Shown: piece after piece, positions 33,478 to 42,368 of the stretch
How positions within the stretch are numbered: position 1 is the first letter of the stretch
Layout: each line of letters starts with the position of its first letter
Assembly (NCBI GenBank): GCA_964342365.1
Contig: CAYFGW010000001.1
Span: 1 to 64,000, forward strand
Direction: 5' to 3'
From: CAXRDE01 sp964342365
Lineage (GTDB): Bacteria; Cyanobacteriota; Sericytochromatia; UBA7694
Length of the DNA stretch: 64,000 nt
Program-made: the position numbers and the translations under genes
The notes under the pieces: generated by a model
Seen by the model: the letters and a program-made list of their open reading frames with translations, nothing else
What the model was told of the DNA's origin: nothing
The model's database searches: none

Positions 33478-35685
33478 ATGACAGAGGAAGAGTTTGTTCC
33501 ACCGGGCTTTATTTCCGAAGACGAGGAAATTATTGCCGACTTTATTGTGGAAGCCCGCGAATTCTTAGAACAGCTGGATCAGGACCTGGTGGATCTGGAG
33601 CAAGCTCCGGAAAATCTGGACTTGCTGGATAGTATTTTTCGCGCCGTGCACACCATCAAGGGCAACTCTTCCTTTTTAGGCTTTGATAAGCTCACGCGCT
33701 TTACGCACCAGCTGGAAAATGTGCTGGATAAGTTGCGCAGCGGCCAGATGGCGGTGACCGCCGAAATTATGGACCTGATTCTGGCGGGTACTGACAAAAT
33801 TACCGAGCTGATTGACAATCTCAAAGATGAGTCGGTGGTAGACGTCAGTGCGGTGCTTGAAAAGCTAAACCACGTGCTGACGGCCTCTGAACAGCCCACG
33901 GTGGTGCACCATGACGATGATGATGACGAAATGGCTGAAATCATTGATGATTTTATTGTGGAATCCGGTGAGTTTTTAGAACAGCTGGACCAGGATTTGA
34001 TCAATCTGGAACAATCCCCCGAAGATCTGGACTTGTTGAACGATATTTTCAGGCCCGTCCACACCATTAAAGGCAATGCCTCTTTTCTGGGCTTTGAAAA
34101 ACTGACCCACTTTACCCACCAGCTCGAAAATTTATTAGATAAATTGCGCAGCGGCGATATGCCTGTAGACACCCTGGTGATGGATCTGGTGCTGGACGGT
34201 GTGGATCGCATCAAGCTCTTACTTGAGAATTTGCGTCATGAAGACACCGTGGACACCAGCGATTTGCTCCTCCGCTTACAACAGCTGCTGGATCCCGATG
34301 CGGCTGTAACTGCCAGCGCTACTCCTGCAGCACCTTCTCCTTCTGCCTCTCCAGCGGTGGAGTCCGTAGCGGCTTCCGCTGAGCCCCCTTCAGAAACGCC
34401 GCCTCCGGTTGCTGCTCCCGTGCCCGTAAAAGCACCTGCTCCCCCCAAACCCAAACCCCCTCAAAAATCGCGCCGCAAGGACAATGAAGAACAAACCATT
34501 CGCGTGGACGTAGAACGGTTGGATGCGTTAATGAATCTGGCGGGCGAACTGGTAATCGCCAAAAACCGTTTGCAGCAGTTTAGCCAATTGTTTGACGAAA
34601 TGCATGGCGATAGCGAACTCAACGAATCCCTGATGTTTACCCAGTCGCTGATTAGCTATATCACCGGACAATTCCAGGAAGCGGTCATGAAAACCCGCAT
34701 GCTCCCCATTCGCAAGGTGTTCAGTAAAATACCGCGCCTGATTCGAGATTTGTCACGGGACACCAAAAAGCAGGTGGAGTTGACCGTTGAAGGGGAAGAT
34801 ACGGAACTGGATAAATCCGTGATTGAGTACATTGGCGATCCGCTGGTGCATATTATTCGTAACGCCGTGGATCACGGTCTTGAGTACCCCCATGAGCGGG
34901 AAGCCACGGGCAAAAATCCGCAGGGCCACGTATTGCTAAGGGCTTATTCTGAAGGCAACTATATTATTATTGAAATCAAAGACGACGGCCGGGGCATGGA
35001 CCCCATGAAAATTTTTAATAAGGCCGTGGAAAAAGGCCTGGTGCCCGCCGAAAAAGCCAACGTACTCAGCCCTGGCGAAATGCTCGACTTTATTTTTGCC
35101 CCCGGTTTTTCTACCGCTGAAAAAGTATCCAGCATTTCCGGGCGGGGCGTGGGCATGAATGTGGTCAAAGAAAACATCATGAAGCTCGACGGACTGATTG
35201 AAATCGACAGCGCCGTGGGACAGGGCACCGTATTCAAAATTCAGCTGCCGCTCACCATGGCCATTGTGCCCGCATTGATGGTGTCCGTGGCCAACGCCAC
35301 CTACGCGATTCCTCTGAACAACGTGGGAGAAACTCTCGTGGTGGAGCCCAAAGATATTTACCATATGGATCAGCGCCAGATGATTCATTTACGAGATCGC
35401 GTGGTCTCACTGGTGCACCTGAGCGAAATTCTGGGAGAACCCCCGGCCCCTGAACAGGACAAATACTACGTGATTATTGTCGGTGTGGCTGAGCAGCGGG
35501 TGGGCCTGATCGTGGATCATTTGCAGGGCCAGGAAGAAGTGGTGATCAAAACCCTGGGCGAATTCTTTGAAGATATTCACCATATTGCCGGGGCGACCAT
35601 TATGGGCGATGGTTCCGTCGTACTTATTTTGAACATTGGCAATGTCTTACAATACATCAATCGCAAACCTGCCTTTACTGCCTGA
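33478..35685 (+). CDS. cheA: CheA-type histidine kinase with two tandem Hpt domains
   Basis: A 735-residue chemotaxis-type kinase. Two very similar Hpt (P1) domains lie at about 15-120 and 155-262 with phospho-acceptor His58 and His195 in VHTIKGN motifs. A Pro/Ala-rich linker (275-330) follows directly; no CheY/CheB-binding P2 domain is apparent. Then come the dimerisation helix (EQTIRVDVERLDALMNLAGE), the ATPase domain (IIRNAVDHGLEYPHEREATG, DDGRGMD, GRGVGMNVV) and a CheW-like C-terminus (LTMAIVPALMVSV onward). No MCP, CheW or CheY gene is adjacent. It may control motility or pili. Confidence 0.93.
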   Translation: MTEEEFVPPGFISEDEEIIADFIVEAREFLEQLDQDLVDLEQAPENLDLLDSIFRAVHTIKGNSSFLGFDKLTRFTHQLENVLDKLRSGQMAVTAEIMDLILAGTDKITELIDNLKDESVVDVSAVLEKLNHVLTASEQPTVVHHDDDDDEMAEIIDDFIVESGEFLEQLDQDLINLEQSPEDLDLLNDIFRPVHTIKGNASFLGFEKLTHFTHQLENLLDKLRSGDMPVDTLVMDLVLDGVDRIKLLLENLRHEDTVDTSDLLLRLQQLLDPDAAVTASATPAAPSPSASPAVESVAASAEPPSETPPPVAAPVPVKAPAPPKPKPPQKSRRKDNEEQTIRVDVERLDALMNLAGELVIAKNRLQQFSQLFDEMHGDSELNESLMFTQSLISYITGQFQEAVMKTRMLPIRKVFSKIPRLIRDLSRDTKKQVELTVEGEDTELDKSVIEYIGDPLVHIIRNAVDHGLEYPHEREATGKNPQGHVLLRAYSEGNYIIIEIKDDGRGMDPMKIFNKAVEKGLVPAEKANVLSPGEMLDFIFAPGFSTAEKVSSISGRGVGMNVVKENIMKLDGLIEIDSAVGQGTVFKIQLPLTMAIVPALMVSVANATYAIPLNNVGETLVVEPKDIYHMDQRQMIHLRDRVVSLVHLSEILGEPPAPEQDKYYVIIVGVAEQRVGLIVDHLQGQEEVVIKTLGEFFEDIHHIAGATIMGDGSVVLILNIGNVLQYINRKPAFTA

Positions 35686-35725
35686 ACGCCGTAAGGGCGC
35701 ACAGAAACAGAAGAGGAGAGATGTG

Positions 35726-36460
35726 ATGAGCCAACGTAAAGGAACAGCTCTGATAACGGGGGCTGCCAAACGCTTAGGACGTGCCATGGCCCTGAGTCTG
35801 GTGGCGGACGGTTATGATATTGCCCTGCATTACAATACGTCCAAAGAGGAGGCAGAAACCCTCAAAGACGTACTCGAAGACATGGGAGCACATGTCTATT
35901 TATTACAGGGGGATCTGACCGATACCAAAGTTATGGAAAAGCTGGTGTCCCGGGCGGTCAAAGCGGCCGAACACCCTTTGAATATTTTAATCAACAACGC
36001 TTCCGCTTTTTTTCCAAAACCCTTTGCAGACACAGACGCTGAGCTTTTGGACTTCTTTTTCAATATTCATCTCAAAGCCCCTTTCTTACTGACTCAAAGC
36101 TTTGGAGAACACTGCAAAAATGAAAAAATTCAGGGCAACGTCATTAATTTCACGGACATCCACATTCAGAAAAACCCCACCAACTACATGGCGTATATCC
36201 TTTCTAAAAAATCACTCTCAGACTTCACCGCGTTGGCGGCCAAAGCCCTCGGTCCAGATGTGCGCGTCAACGCCATTGCCCCCGGACATATTTTGAAGCC
36301 CGTGGAAGGCAATGAAGATCAAACGGACAAGGCCCGTAAAAAGGCACCCATGCGTCGCATGGGCAACGTGGAAGATATTACCGGCGCCATGTTGAGTTTG
36401 TTAAATAATAGCTATCTGACAGGACAAACCCTGTGGGTGGACGGTGGTCTGCGCCTCTGA
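35726..36460 (+). CDS. short-chain dehydrogenase, pteridine reductase (FolM/PTR1)-like
   Basis: A 244-residue SDR. The cofactor motif is TGAAKRLGRAMA (the TGxxxRLG form typical of pteridine reductases rather than TGxxxGIG), followed by NNASAFFPKPF, NVINFTDIHIQK, the YMAYILSKKSL catalytic YxxxK region and RVNAIAPGHIL. These features fit FolM/PTR1-type reduction of dihydropterins. ATG 35726 is chosen because GAGGAG lies a few bases upstream and it gives a standard SDR N-terminus. An upstream in-frame extension would overlap the end of cheA. Cofactor preference is NADPH by family analogy. Confidence 0.8.
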   Translation: MSQRKGTALITGAAKRLGRAMALSLVADGYDIALHYNTSKEEAETLKDVLEDMGAHVYLLQGDLTDTKVMEKLVSRAVKAAEHPLNILINNASAFFPKPFADTDAELLDFFFNIHLKAPFLLTQSFGEHCKNEKIQGNVINFTDIHIQKNPTNYMAYILSKKSLSDFTALAAKALGPDVRVNAIAPGHILKPVEGNEDQTDKARKKAPMRRMGNVEDITGAMLSLLNNSYLTGQTLWVDGGLRL

Positions 36461-36517
36461 TAGAGGTTCCAACTGCGGTAAAATGCCATCAACACATATG
36501 TAAAAAAGGACACGACC

Positions 36518-38569
36518 ATGAGCGATTTTTCTCTCTCTGCTGCTCCTGTGGCAGAACCTCGCCCCCATGAAACCACCATTCACGGTGAACAACGGGTGGA
36601 CAATTATCACTGGCTGCGCGAGGACCAAAACCCCGAAGTCATTGCCTACTTAAACGCCGAAAACGATTATACCGTCGCCTATATGCAGGACACCGAAGCC
36701 CTTCAGGAAGATATTTACAAGGAGCTGGTGACCTATCTGGTGGAAGACGATCAGTCTGTGCCCCGTAAAAAGGACGACTACTATTACTATACCCGTTCTG
36801 CAAAAGGCAAAAATTATCGTATTTACTGCCGCCGTCACGGCAGTCTGGAAGCCCCTGAAGAGATTCTGCTGGATTTGAATGCGCTGGCCGAAGGCCGCGA
36901 TTATTTAAGTGTGGGTGTTTTTGAGGTCAGCCCCGATCATAAAATCCTGGCCTACTCGCTGGATTACAACGGCAGCGAATCCTACACGGTATTTTTTAAA
37001 GACCTGGACAGCAGAGAACTTTTGCCGGATCAGCTGACGGACACCTATTACGATCTGGAATGGTCCGCCGATAGCAAGCAGGTGCTTTATTGTGTGATTG
37101 ATGATGCCAATCGCCCTTATAAACTCTTTCGTCACGTGCTGGGCAACGATCCTCGACTGGCACAGGAAATTCACCATGAAGCAGACGAACGCTTTAATGT
37201 GGGCGTGTACAAAACCTCCAGTGAAGACTACTTTATTCTGAACTTGCACAGCAATACCACCACCGAAAACCATTATATTTCTACCCACGAACCCGAAAGT
37301 GCGCCCACGCTGGTGCAAGAGCGGATTCAGCACATGCAGTACAGTGTGGAGCATCACGGTGAAGATTTTATTATTCACACCAATCTGGAGGCTCCTGATT
37401 TCAGAGTGATGCGCACTTCCATTGCCACCCCCGATAAAGATCACTGGCAACCCATGATTGCCGTAAAGCAAGATGCCAAGCTGGAGTCGGTGCAGGTGCT
37501 CCAGCGTTTTCTGGCGCTCTTGTACCGGACCGATGCCCGCATGCAGCTCATGGCTTATGATTTGCAAACAAAAGAGGCTGTGGAGGTGCAGTTTCCCGAC
37601 GCCGTGGCCTCAGTATGGCCCGGGGCAGTGACTGATTTTAACAGCACCACCCTGCGCGTTTCTTACGCTTCTCTGGTAACGCCCTGGTCGGTATTTGATG
37701 TGGCTCTGGACACCCATGAACTGACCTTGAAAAAGCAGGATAAAATCGAGGGTTATAATCCAGAAGACTACACCATGAAGAGGGAATACGCCACTGCTGA
37801 AGACGGTACCAAAGTGCCCCTGACGCTGGTGTACCAAAACGGATTTGTACAGGACGGTAGCCAGCCCGGCTTTTTGTATAGCTATGGTTCTTATGGCATC
37901 AGTACCGATCCTGACTTTGATGCCAACGTGATTGCTTTGCTCAAGCGCGGCTTTGTGTACGCGGTGGCGCATATTCGCGGTGGACAGGAAATGGGACGAC
38001 AGTGGTATGACAACGGCAAACTCATGAATAAACGCAATACCTTCACAGACTTTATTGCCTGTGCAGAACATCTGGTGCAGCAAAAGTACACGGCTGCTAA
38101 ACATCTGGTGATTGAGGGCGGAAGCGCCGGGGGCTTACTCATGGGGGCGGTAACTAACTTGCGCCCCGATCTCTTCAAAAGCGTGATTGCTGATGTGCCT
38201 TTTGTAGACTGCGTTAACACCATGCTGGACGCCAGTTTGCCGCTGACGGTAACAGAGTATGAAGAGTGGGGCAATCCCAATGAAAAGGCAGCTTATGACT
38301 ATATCAAGTCCTATTCTCCCTATGACAATGTATCGGCACAGGATTACCCCAATATGATGGTGCTGGGTGGACTGCACGATCCCCGCGTGAAGTACTGGGA
38401 GCCTGCCAAGCTTGTGGCTAAGCTGCGCACCCAAAACACCAGCAGCAACCCCATTTTGCTCAAAACCAATATGAGCGCGGGTCACTCTGGTGCTTCAGGA
38501 CGTTACGATGCCTTAAAAGAAGACGCCTTCAAATATGCCTTTATGCTCAAGAGTATGGATTTACTCTAG
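36518..38569 (+). CDS. ptrB: oligopeptidase B-like prolyl oligopeptidase (family S9A)
   Basis: A 683-residue serine peptidase with an N-terminal beta-propeller (about 70-400) and a C-terminal alpha/beta hydrolase domain. The catalytic triad is Ser536 in GGSAGG, Asp621 in GGLHDPRVKYWEP and His656 in MSAGHSGASGR. The N-terminal PHETTIHGEQRVDNYHWLR segment is characteristic of the family. It cleaves short peptides after basic residues in oligopeptidase B. No signal peptide is seen, so it is probably cytoplasmic or periplasm-leaked. It ends 9 bp from the convergent SDR gene, with no obvious terminator between. Confidence 0.92.
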   Translation: MSDFSLSAAPVAEPRPHETTIHGEQRVDNYHWLREDQNPEVIAYLNAENDYTVAYMQDTEALQEDIYKELVTYLVEDDQSVPRKKDDYYYYTRSAKGKNYRIYCRRHGSLEAPEEILLDLNALAEGRDYLSVGVFEVSPDHKILAYSLDYNGSESYTVFFKDLDSRELLPDQLTDTYYDLEWSADSKQVLYCVIDDANRPYKLFRHVLGNDPRLAQEIHHEADERFNVGVYKTSSEDYFILNLHSNTTTENHYISTHEPESAPTLVQERIQHMQYSVEHHGEDFIIHTNLEAPDFRVMRTSIATPDKDHWQPMIAVKQDAKLESVQVLQRFLALLYRTDARMQLMAYDLQTKEAVEVQFPDAVASVWPGAVTDFNSTTLRVSYASLVTPWSVFDVALDTHELTLKKQDKIEGYNPEDYTMKREYATAEDGTKVPLTLVYQNGFVQDGSQPGFLYSYGSYGISTDPDFDANVIALLKRGFVYAVAHIRGGQEMGRQWYDNGKLMNKRNTFTDFIACAEHLVQQKYTAAKHLVIEGGSAGGLLMGAVTNLRPDLFKSVIADVPFVDCVNTMLDASLPLTVTEYEEWGNPNEKAAYDYIKSYSPYDNVSAQDYPNMMVLGGLHDPRVKYWEPAKLVAKLRTQNTSSNPILLKTNMSAGHSGASGRYDALKEDAFKYAFMLKSMDLL

Positions 38570-38578
38570 AACATAAAC

Positions 38579-39295
38579 TTACCAATCAATGGGATTGCGG
38601 TCTCTGAAGAATCCGCCGCTGGGACCGTCATCGGGCAGCATAGAAAGCCAGATGGCGGTGTCAGCGCCCTGATCCACGGTGCGGGTGGCATTTTCGCCGC
38701 CCATATCCGTTTGTACCCAGCCCGGGCACATGGCGTTGACTTTCACATTGCCTTCGGCTTCTGCAGCTACAATACGGGTTAAAGCATTCAATGCGGTTTT
38801 AGACACACGATAAGCGGTACTGCCGCCTCCCATGTCGTTCAACTGTCCCATTCCGCTGGAAACGTTAACAATGCGACCGTAGCCGTTTTTCTGCATCAGC
38901 GGCACAGCGGCCTGCATAAGTTGTAACGGACCGTAGACGTTGGTGTTTAGCGTGTCCTGAACAGTTTTCAATTGGACGTCCATCACGGAAGGGGTTTCCG
39001 CGTTGTTGTCCAGAAATACACCGGCATTATTGACCAGTACGTCTAAACGGCCGTATTTTTCTTTGATATGCTCCATGGTTTGTTGAATAGAATCGGTGCT
39101 ATTAACGTCCAGTTCCACCACTTCTACCGTGGGGTTTTCTTCTGAACCTTCAATTTCGGCGGCAGCGGCCTGACCACTTTCCCGGCTTCGGCTACCCAGG
39201 AGCACGTGGAGTCCTTTGGCTGCTAGCTGGCGACAGATTTCTTTACCAATGCCTCGGTTTCCTCCGGTGACCAGTGCAATACGTTGTTGTGTCAT
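38579..39295 (-). CDS. short-chain dehydrogenase/reductase, carbonyl-reductase-like
   Basis: A 238-residue classical SDR. It has TGGNRGIGKEICRQLA for NAD(P) binding, LDVLVNNAGVF, the catalytic Ser in IVNVSSGMG, YRVSKTALN for Tyr/Lys, and VNAMCPGWVQTDMGG. The PGWVxTDMGG form and the long insertion around LDNNAETPSVMD resemble carbonyl reductases and plant-type SDRs. Substrate is unknown. AAGGA lies about ten bases upstream of the ATG. It is divergent from the GNAT/FemAB-like gene. Confidence 0.85.
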   Translation of the reverse strand: MTQQRIALVTGGNRGIGKEICRQLAAKGLHVLLGSRSRESGQAAAAEIEGSEENPTVEVVELDVNSTDSIQQTMEHIKEKYGRLDVLVNNAGVFLDNNAETPSVMDVQLKTVQDTLNTNVYGPLQLMQAAVPLMQKNGYGRIVNVSSGMGQLNDMGGGSTAYRVSKTALNALTRIVAAEAEGNVKVNAMCPGWVQTDMGGENATRTVDQGADTAIWLSMLPDDGPSGGFFRDRNPIDW

Positions 39296-39362
39296 TTTTT
39301 AGCTTCCTTGATTTTTTGATTAGCTTAGCATTTGATCAAATACCCCGCGCGTTTTGCCGTGC

Positions 39363-39368
39363 TAAACT
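39363..39368 (+). promoter_or_regulatory. TAAACT -10-like hexamer, leaderless layout
   Basis: TAAACT ends eight bases before ATG 39377 and no Shine-Dalgarno sequence is present. This also helps choose that ATG over an upstream in-frame start at 39332. Confidence 0.35.
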
Positions 39369-39376
39369 GCTGGTTC

Positions 39377-40525
39377 ATGAGCGTTCATTTTTATACTGCT
39401 GAAAATATCCGGCCCCACAGTCTGTCCGCGTACCGACTGTCTGACGCAGAGCGCACTTTGCTCTATGCTTTGCTAACGGAGCCTTTGACCCGCTTTGTGG
39501 CCAATACCGACGCCACCTTACAGGCGGTATGTATTGGCGATAGCGTACTCCCGCTGGTGATTGCCAACCCCGAAGCCCATCAAAATTCTTATGTGTGTTC
39601 CCCTACCACCCATTATCTGGATTATGCCCGTGAAGAATTAGATATTGAGCTCCAGGATCACCCGATGGTGCACAGACTTCTGGACTATTTGATTCGCGGA
39701 GCGCGGGGTGTTTTTGTGCCGCTACATTTTGAAAAAGTGGTCTTTGTCAACAACTGGCTGCTGTCCACCAATCTCTATCCAGAATTGGCCTATGATCGTC
39801 TTGAAGAGGTAAAGCAGGAACTTGTTAAACGCTTTCCGGAACACGCCATTATTTTTCGCTCCATTAACACCCGACTCAATCAGGAACTCTACGATGCCCT
39901 TTCTCAGCTGGGGTTTCAGGCCACCATCAGCCGTCAGGTGTATTTGTTAAACGCCCCGGAAAAAGTTCATCGCAAGCGGCATCCTTTTAAAGAAGATCTG
40001 CGCCTGAGCCGTCGCAGCACCTATCACTGGCGTTCTCATGAGGACCTGACCGTTCCGGATATTCCTCGCCTGAAGGCGCTATACGACGCTCTTTATCTCA
40101 AAAAATACTCCCTTTATAACCCGCAGTTCACCGCTTATTTTTTTCAACAAAGCCTGAAGCATCAGTGGTTACATTATCGGGCTTTAGAAAAGAACGGACG
40201 TATTGACGCTATGATTGCCTACACTTACCGCAACGGCATCATGACGACCCCCATGGTGGGGTATGATTTGTCGCTTCCCCGCCGCACCAGCTTATACCCA
40301 CAAATTACCGCTAAAATCTTCACCGAAGCCGAAAATCTAGGGTTCTGGTTGCACCATAGTTCCGGCGTATCCCGTTTTAAAATGAACAGAGGCTGCACGC
40401 CCGCCATGGAGTATAATCTCATTTATAGCGATCATCTCTCGCCCGCTCAGCAGGTGCCCTGGCGACTTTTGCACAAGATATCAAAACATATCGCCGATCC
40501 TCTTTTTAGAAAACTGGAGCTGTAA
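39377..40525 (+). CDS. GNAT/FemAB-fold protein of unknown substrate
   Basis: A 382-residue protein with no exact family match. The second half looks like an acyl-CoA or aminoacyl-tRNA-dependent acyltransferase of the GNAT/FemAB type: LHYRALEKNGRIDAMIAYTY, a central Leu-Tyr-Pro segment, then EAENLGFWLHHSSGVSRFKM and NRGCTPAMEYNLIY, where late Lys-x-x-Arg-Gly residues resemble acceptor sites in related enzymes. No signal peptide is seen. It lies 2 bp before the M23 peptidase gene, so it may modify a wall or surface component in the same process. That link is inference. Confidence 0.6.
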   Translation: MSVHFYTAENIRPHSLSAYRLSDAERTLLYALLTEPLTRFVANTDATLQAVCIGDSVLPLVIANPEAHQNSYVCSPTTHYLDYAREELDIELQDHPMVHRLLDYLIRGARGVFVPLHFEKVVFVNNWLLSTNLYPELAYDRLEEVKQELVKRFPEHAIIFRSINTRLNQELYDALSQLGFQATISRQVYLLNAPEKVHRKRHPFKEDLRLSRRSTYHWRSHEDLTVPDIPRLKALYDALYLKKYSLYNPQFTAYFFQQSLKHQWLHYRALEKNGRIDAMIAYTYRNGIMTTPMVGYDLSLPRRTSLYPQITAKIFTEAENLGFWLHHSSGVSRFKMNRGCTPAMEYNLIYSDHLSPAQQVPWRLLHKISKHIADPLFRKLEL

Positions 40526-40527
40526 CG

Positions 40528-41427
40528 ATGACAAAACGAACTTTATGGGTGACAGGATGTTTTCTGGCATTACTTGCCGGACCTGTCCAGGCACAAAACA
40601 CGTTGGACAATGCACAACAAAATACCGCAGTAGAAACCAACCCCGTAACGCTTACTGTCAGTCCCACAAACATTGTCCAGGGACAACAGAGCTATATTTC
40701 ACTATCCGCTCCCTACGGAAAAACCTACCGCATTGAGGTCATGGGAAAATCTATTCCTCTGAGCCCCGCAGATCAGGATCGTGTTGCTGCTTATATTGCC
40801 GTTCCAGCAGACCAGAAAGCGGGGGGCTATACCTTGAGAATTCTGGATGAGCAAAACACGGAAGTGGCCCGTCAAAAAATTGAAGTGCAGCGGGGACGCT
40901 TTGGTACACAGAATATCCGTTACCGTCGTCCTCCCGTGGATGCGACGCTCAAAAAAAAGTTAGATGCAGAGTACGCTCTCATTGACACAGCCCGCAATAC
41001 CTATACGCCTGAACGTTACTTTGACAACCAGTTTAAACTCCCCGTGCCCCATCGTATCACTTCGGTATACGGTACACGCCGCCGTCTAAACGGCAAGTAC
41101 AACGGCTATCACGGGGGCGTGGACTTTGCGAGTCCCATGGGTTATCCGGTCAAAGCACCCGCTGCGGGGGTGGTCACGCTGGCGAACTATTTCTCTGCGG
41201 CCAACGCTAACGGCAACACTATTTTTCTGGATCACGGCATGGGCGTCACCAGCGGGTATATTCATTTGAGTAAGCTGAATGTGGAGGCAGGACAACGGGT
41301 AACACAGGGGCAGACCATTGGCTATATCGGTTCCACCGGACGTTCTACGGGTCCCCATTTACACTGGGGCGTGTATTTGCATGGCCAGAATACGGACGGC
41401 CTCGGATGGATTCGCTTCACCCGCTGA
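40528..41427 (+). CDS. secreted M23 (LytM-type) peptidoglycan endopeptidase
   Basis: A 299-residue exported protein with signal peptide (MTKRTLWVTGCFLALLAG, cleavage after VQA). A beta-sandwich-like region (about 35-130) precedes the catalytic domain (about 185-295). The zinc-binding motifs are YHGGVDFASPMG (HxxxD) and GPHLHWGVYLHG (HxH), with a typical TGRSTGPHLHW end. The domain has all its metal ligands, so it is probably an active endopeptidase cleaving peptide cross-links during growth or division. It follows the GNAT/FemAB-like gene by 2 bp. Confidence 0.92.
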   Translation: MTKRTLWVTGCFLALLAGPVQAQNTLDNAQQNTAVETNPVTLTVSPTNIVQGQQSYISLSAPYGKTYRIEVMGKSIPLSPADQDRVAAYIAVPADQKAGGYTLRILDEQNTEVARQKIEVQRGRFGTQNIRYRRPPVDATLKKKLDAEYALIDTARNTYTPERYFDNQFKLPVPHRITSVYGTRRRLNGKYNGYHGGVDFASPMGYPVKAPAAGVVTLANYFSAANANGNTIFLDHGMGVTSGYIHLSKLNVEAGQRVTQGQTIGYIGSTGRSTGPHLHWGVYLHGQNTDGLGWIRFTR

Positions 41428-41504
41428 TTTTTCATTCGCTGATCTAGAAAATACATAGTCCGTAAAGACCATATAAAGCGCCTCTTAAGATTACGAGCAG
41501 GTGC

Positions 41505-41534
41505 TTGTATTTCGCTCTCATATATTCATATATT
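41505..41534 (+). promoter_or_regulatory. candidate promoter of the stress-type glycine-zipper gene
   Basis: TTGTAT and TATATT are 18 bp apart, about 55 bp before the ATG at 41592. A second pair, TTGACG (41542) and CATATT (41566), would leave almost no leader before the AAAGGGAG ribosome site and is less likely. Confidence 0.3.
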
Positions 41535-41591
41535 AATACTATTGACGGACAACAAACTCGTTAAACATATTAGAAAAAAGGGAGAATTTTT

Positions 41592-42368
41592 ATGGCCGAT
41601 TTAAACAAAGCAGCCGCTATTTTTACACATCACATTCACTTAAAGGAAGCATTAGGTGCTTTAGAATCCAACGGATTTAAAGACATTTCTGTTCTGATCA
41701 AATCAGAGGAAGATCGTGAAGAGGCGGGAACAGAAGTTAGAACTTACAGCACCACCACCTATCCACCTACCACAAAGAAAACAGAAACTATTTCTCACGC
41801 TACCTCATATACGGGTTCGCGCTTCGAGGAACGCCAGATCAAAGAAGGAAACGTAGACGCACCTGTCACGGACGCCAGCTACCGGACGGGAGTTATGCCC
41901 GCGGATCATGTAGATACTTACGAAGATCGCGGTACAGAAGTACGTCGCGTAGACAAGCGCGTTCACAACATTGAAGACTCTATCCAGGAACATCATGAAG
42001 ATGTCAGTGTGAAAGATCCTAACGCTCTGACCAAAGGTAGTGTAACCGGGGGCGTCCTGGGAGCCGTAGCGGGAGCCGCAGCGCTTCTGATTCCTGGCGT
42101 AGGTCCAGTATTAGCAGCTGGACCCATTGCCAGTGCTATTGGTGCCGCTGCTGCTGGTGGTGCCGTGGGCATGACCGCAGGTGCTATTGGAGGCATTCTC
42201 AAAGATGAAGGGCTCCCCAGTGATCGCGTGAGTCTTTACCGCAAGGCCTTTGATCAGGGCAAAGGTATCGTCATTGTGGATCCTTCAGGAGACTTACAAG
42301 AACAACGGGTTCTGGAAGCACGAGACATTCTGAACCGCTTCCGTCCTGAAACCGTAGACACGTTCTAA
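41592..42368 (+). CDS. stress-protein (YflT/17M)-like protein with glycine-zipper segment
   Basis: A 258-residue protein. The N-terminus (about 1-35: FTHHIHLKEALGALESNGFK, then ISVLIKSEED) resembles the heat-stress YflT/general stress protein 17M domain that detects paired strands. Residues 150-205 are Gly/Ala-rich with LGAVAGAAALLIPGVGPVLA, a glycine-zipper hairpin that could insert in a membrane. The C-terminal part (GLPSDRVSLYRKAFDQGKGI onward) matches the second half of the same stress family. AAAGGGAG precedes the ATG. Such proteins are usually stress-induced; what they bind is unknown. It ends tail to tail with the next gene (4-bp overlap). Confidence 0.7.
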   Translation: MADLNKAAAIFTHHIHLKEALGALESNGFKDISVLIKSEEDREEAGTEVRTYSTTTYPPTTKKTETISHATSYTGSRFEERQIKEGNVDAPVTDASYRTGVMPADHVDTYEDRGTEVRRVDKRVHNIEDSIQEHHEDVSVKDPNALTKGSVTGGVLGAVAGAAALLIPGVGPVLAAGPIASAIGAAAAGGAVGMTAGAIGGILKDEGLPSDRVSLYRKAFDQGKGIVIVDPSGDLQEQRVLEARDILNRFRPETVDTF

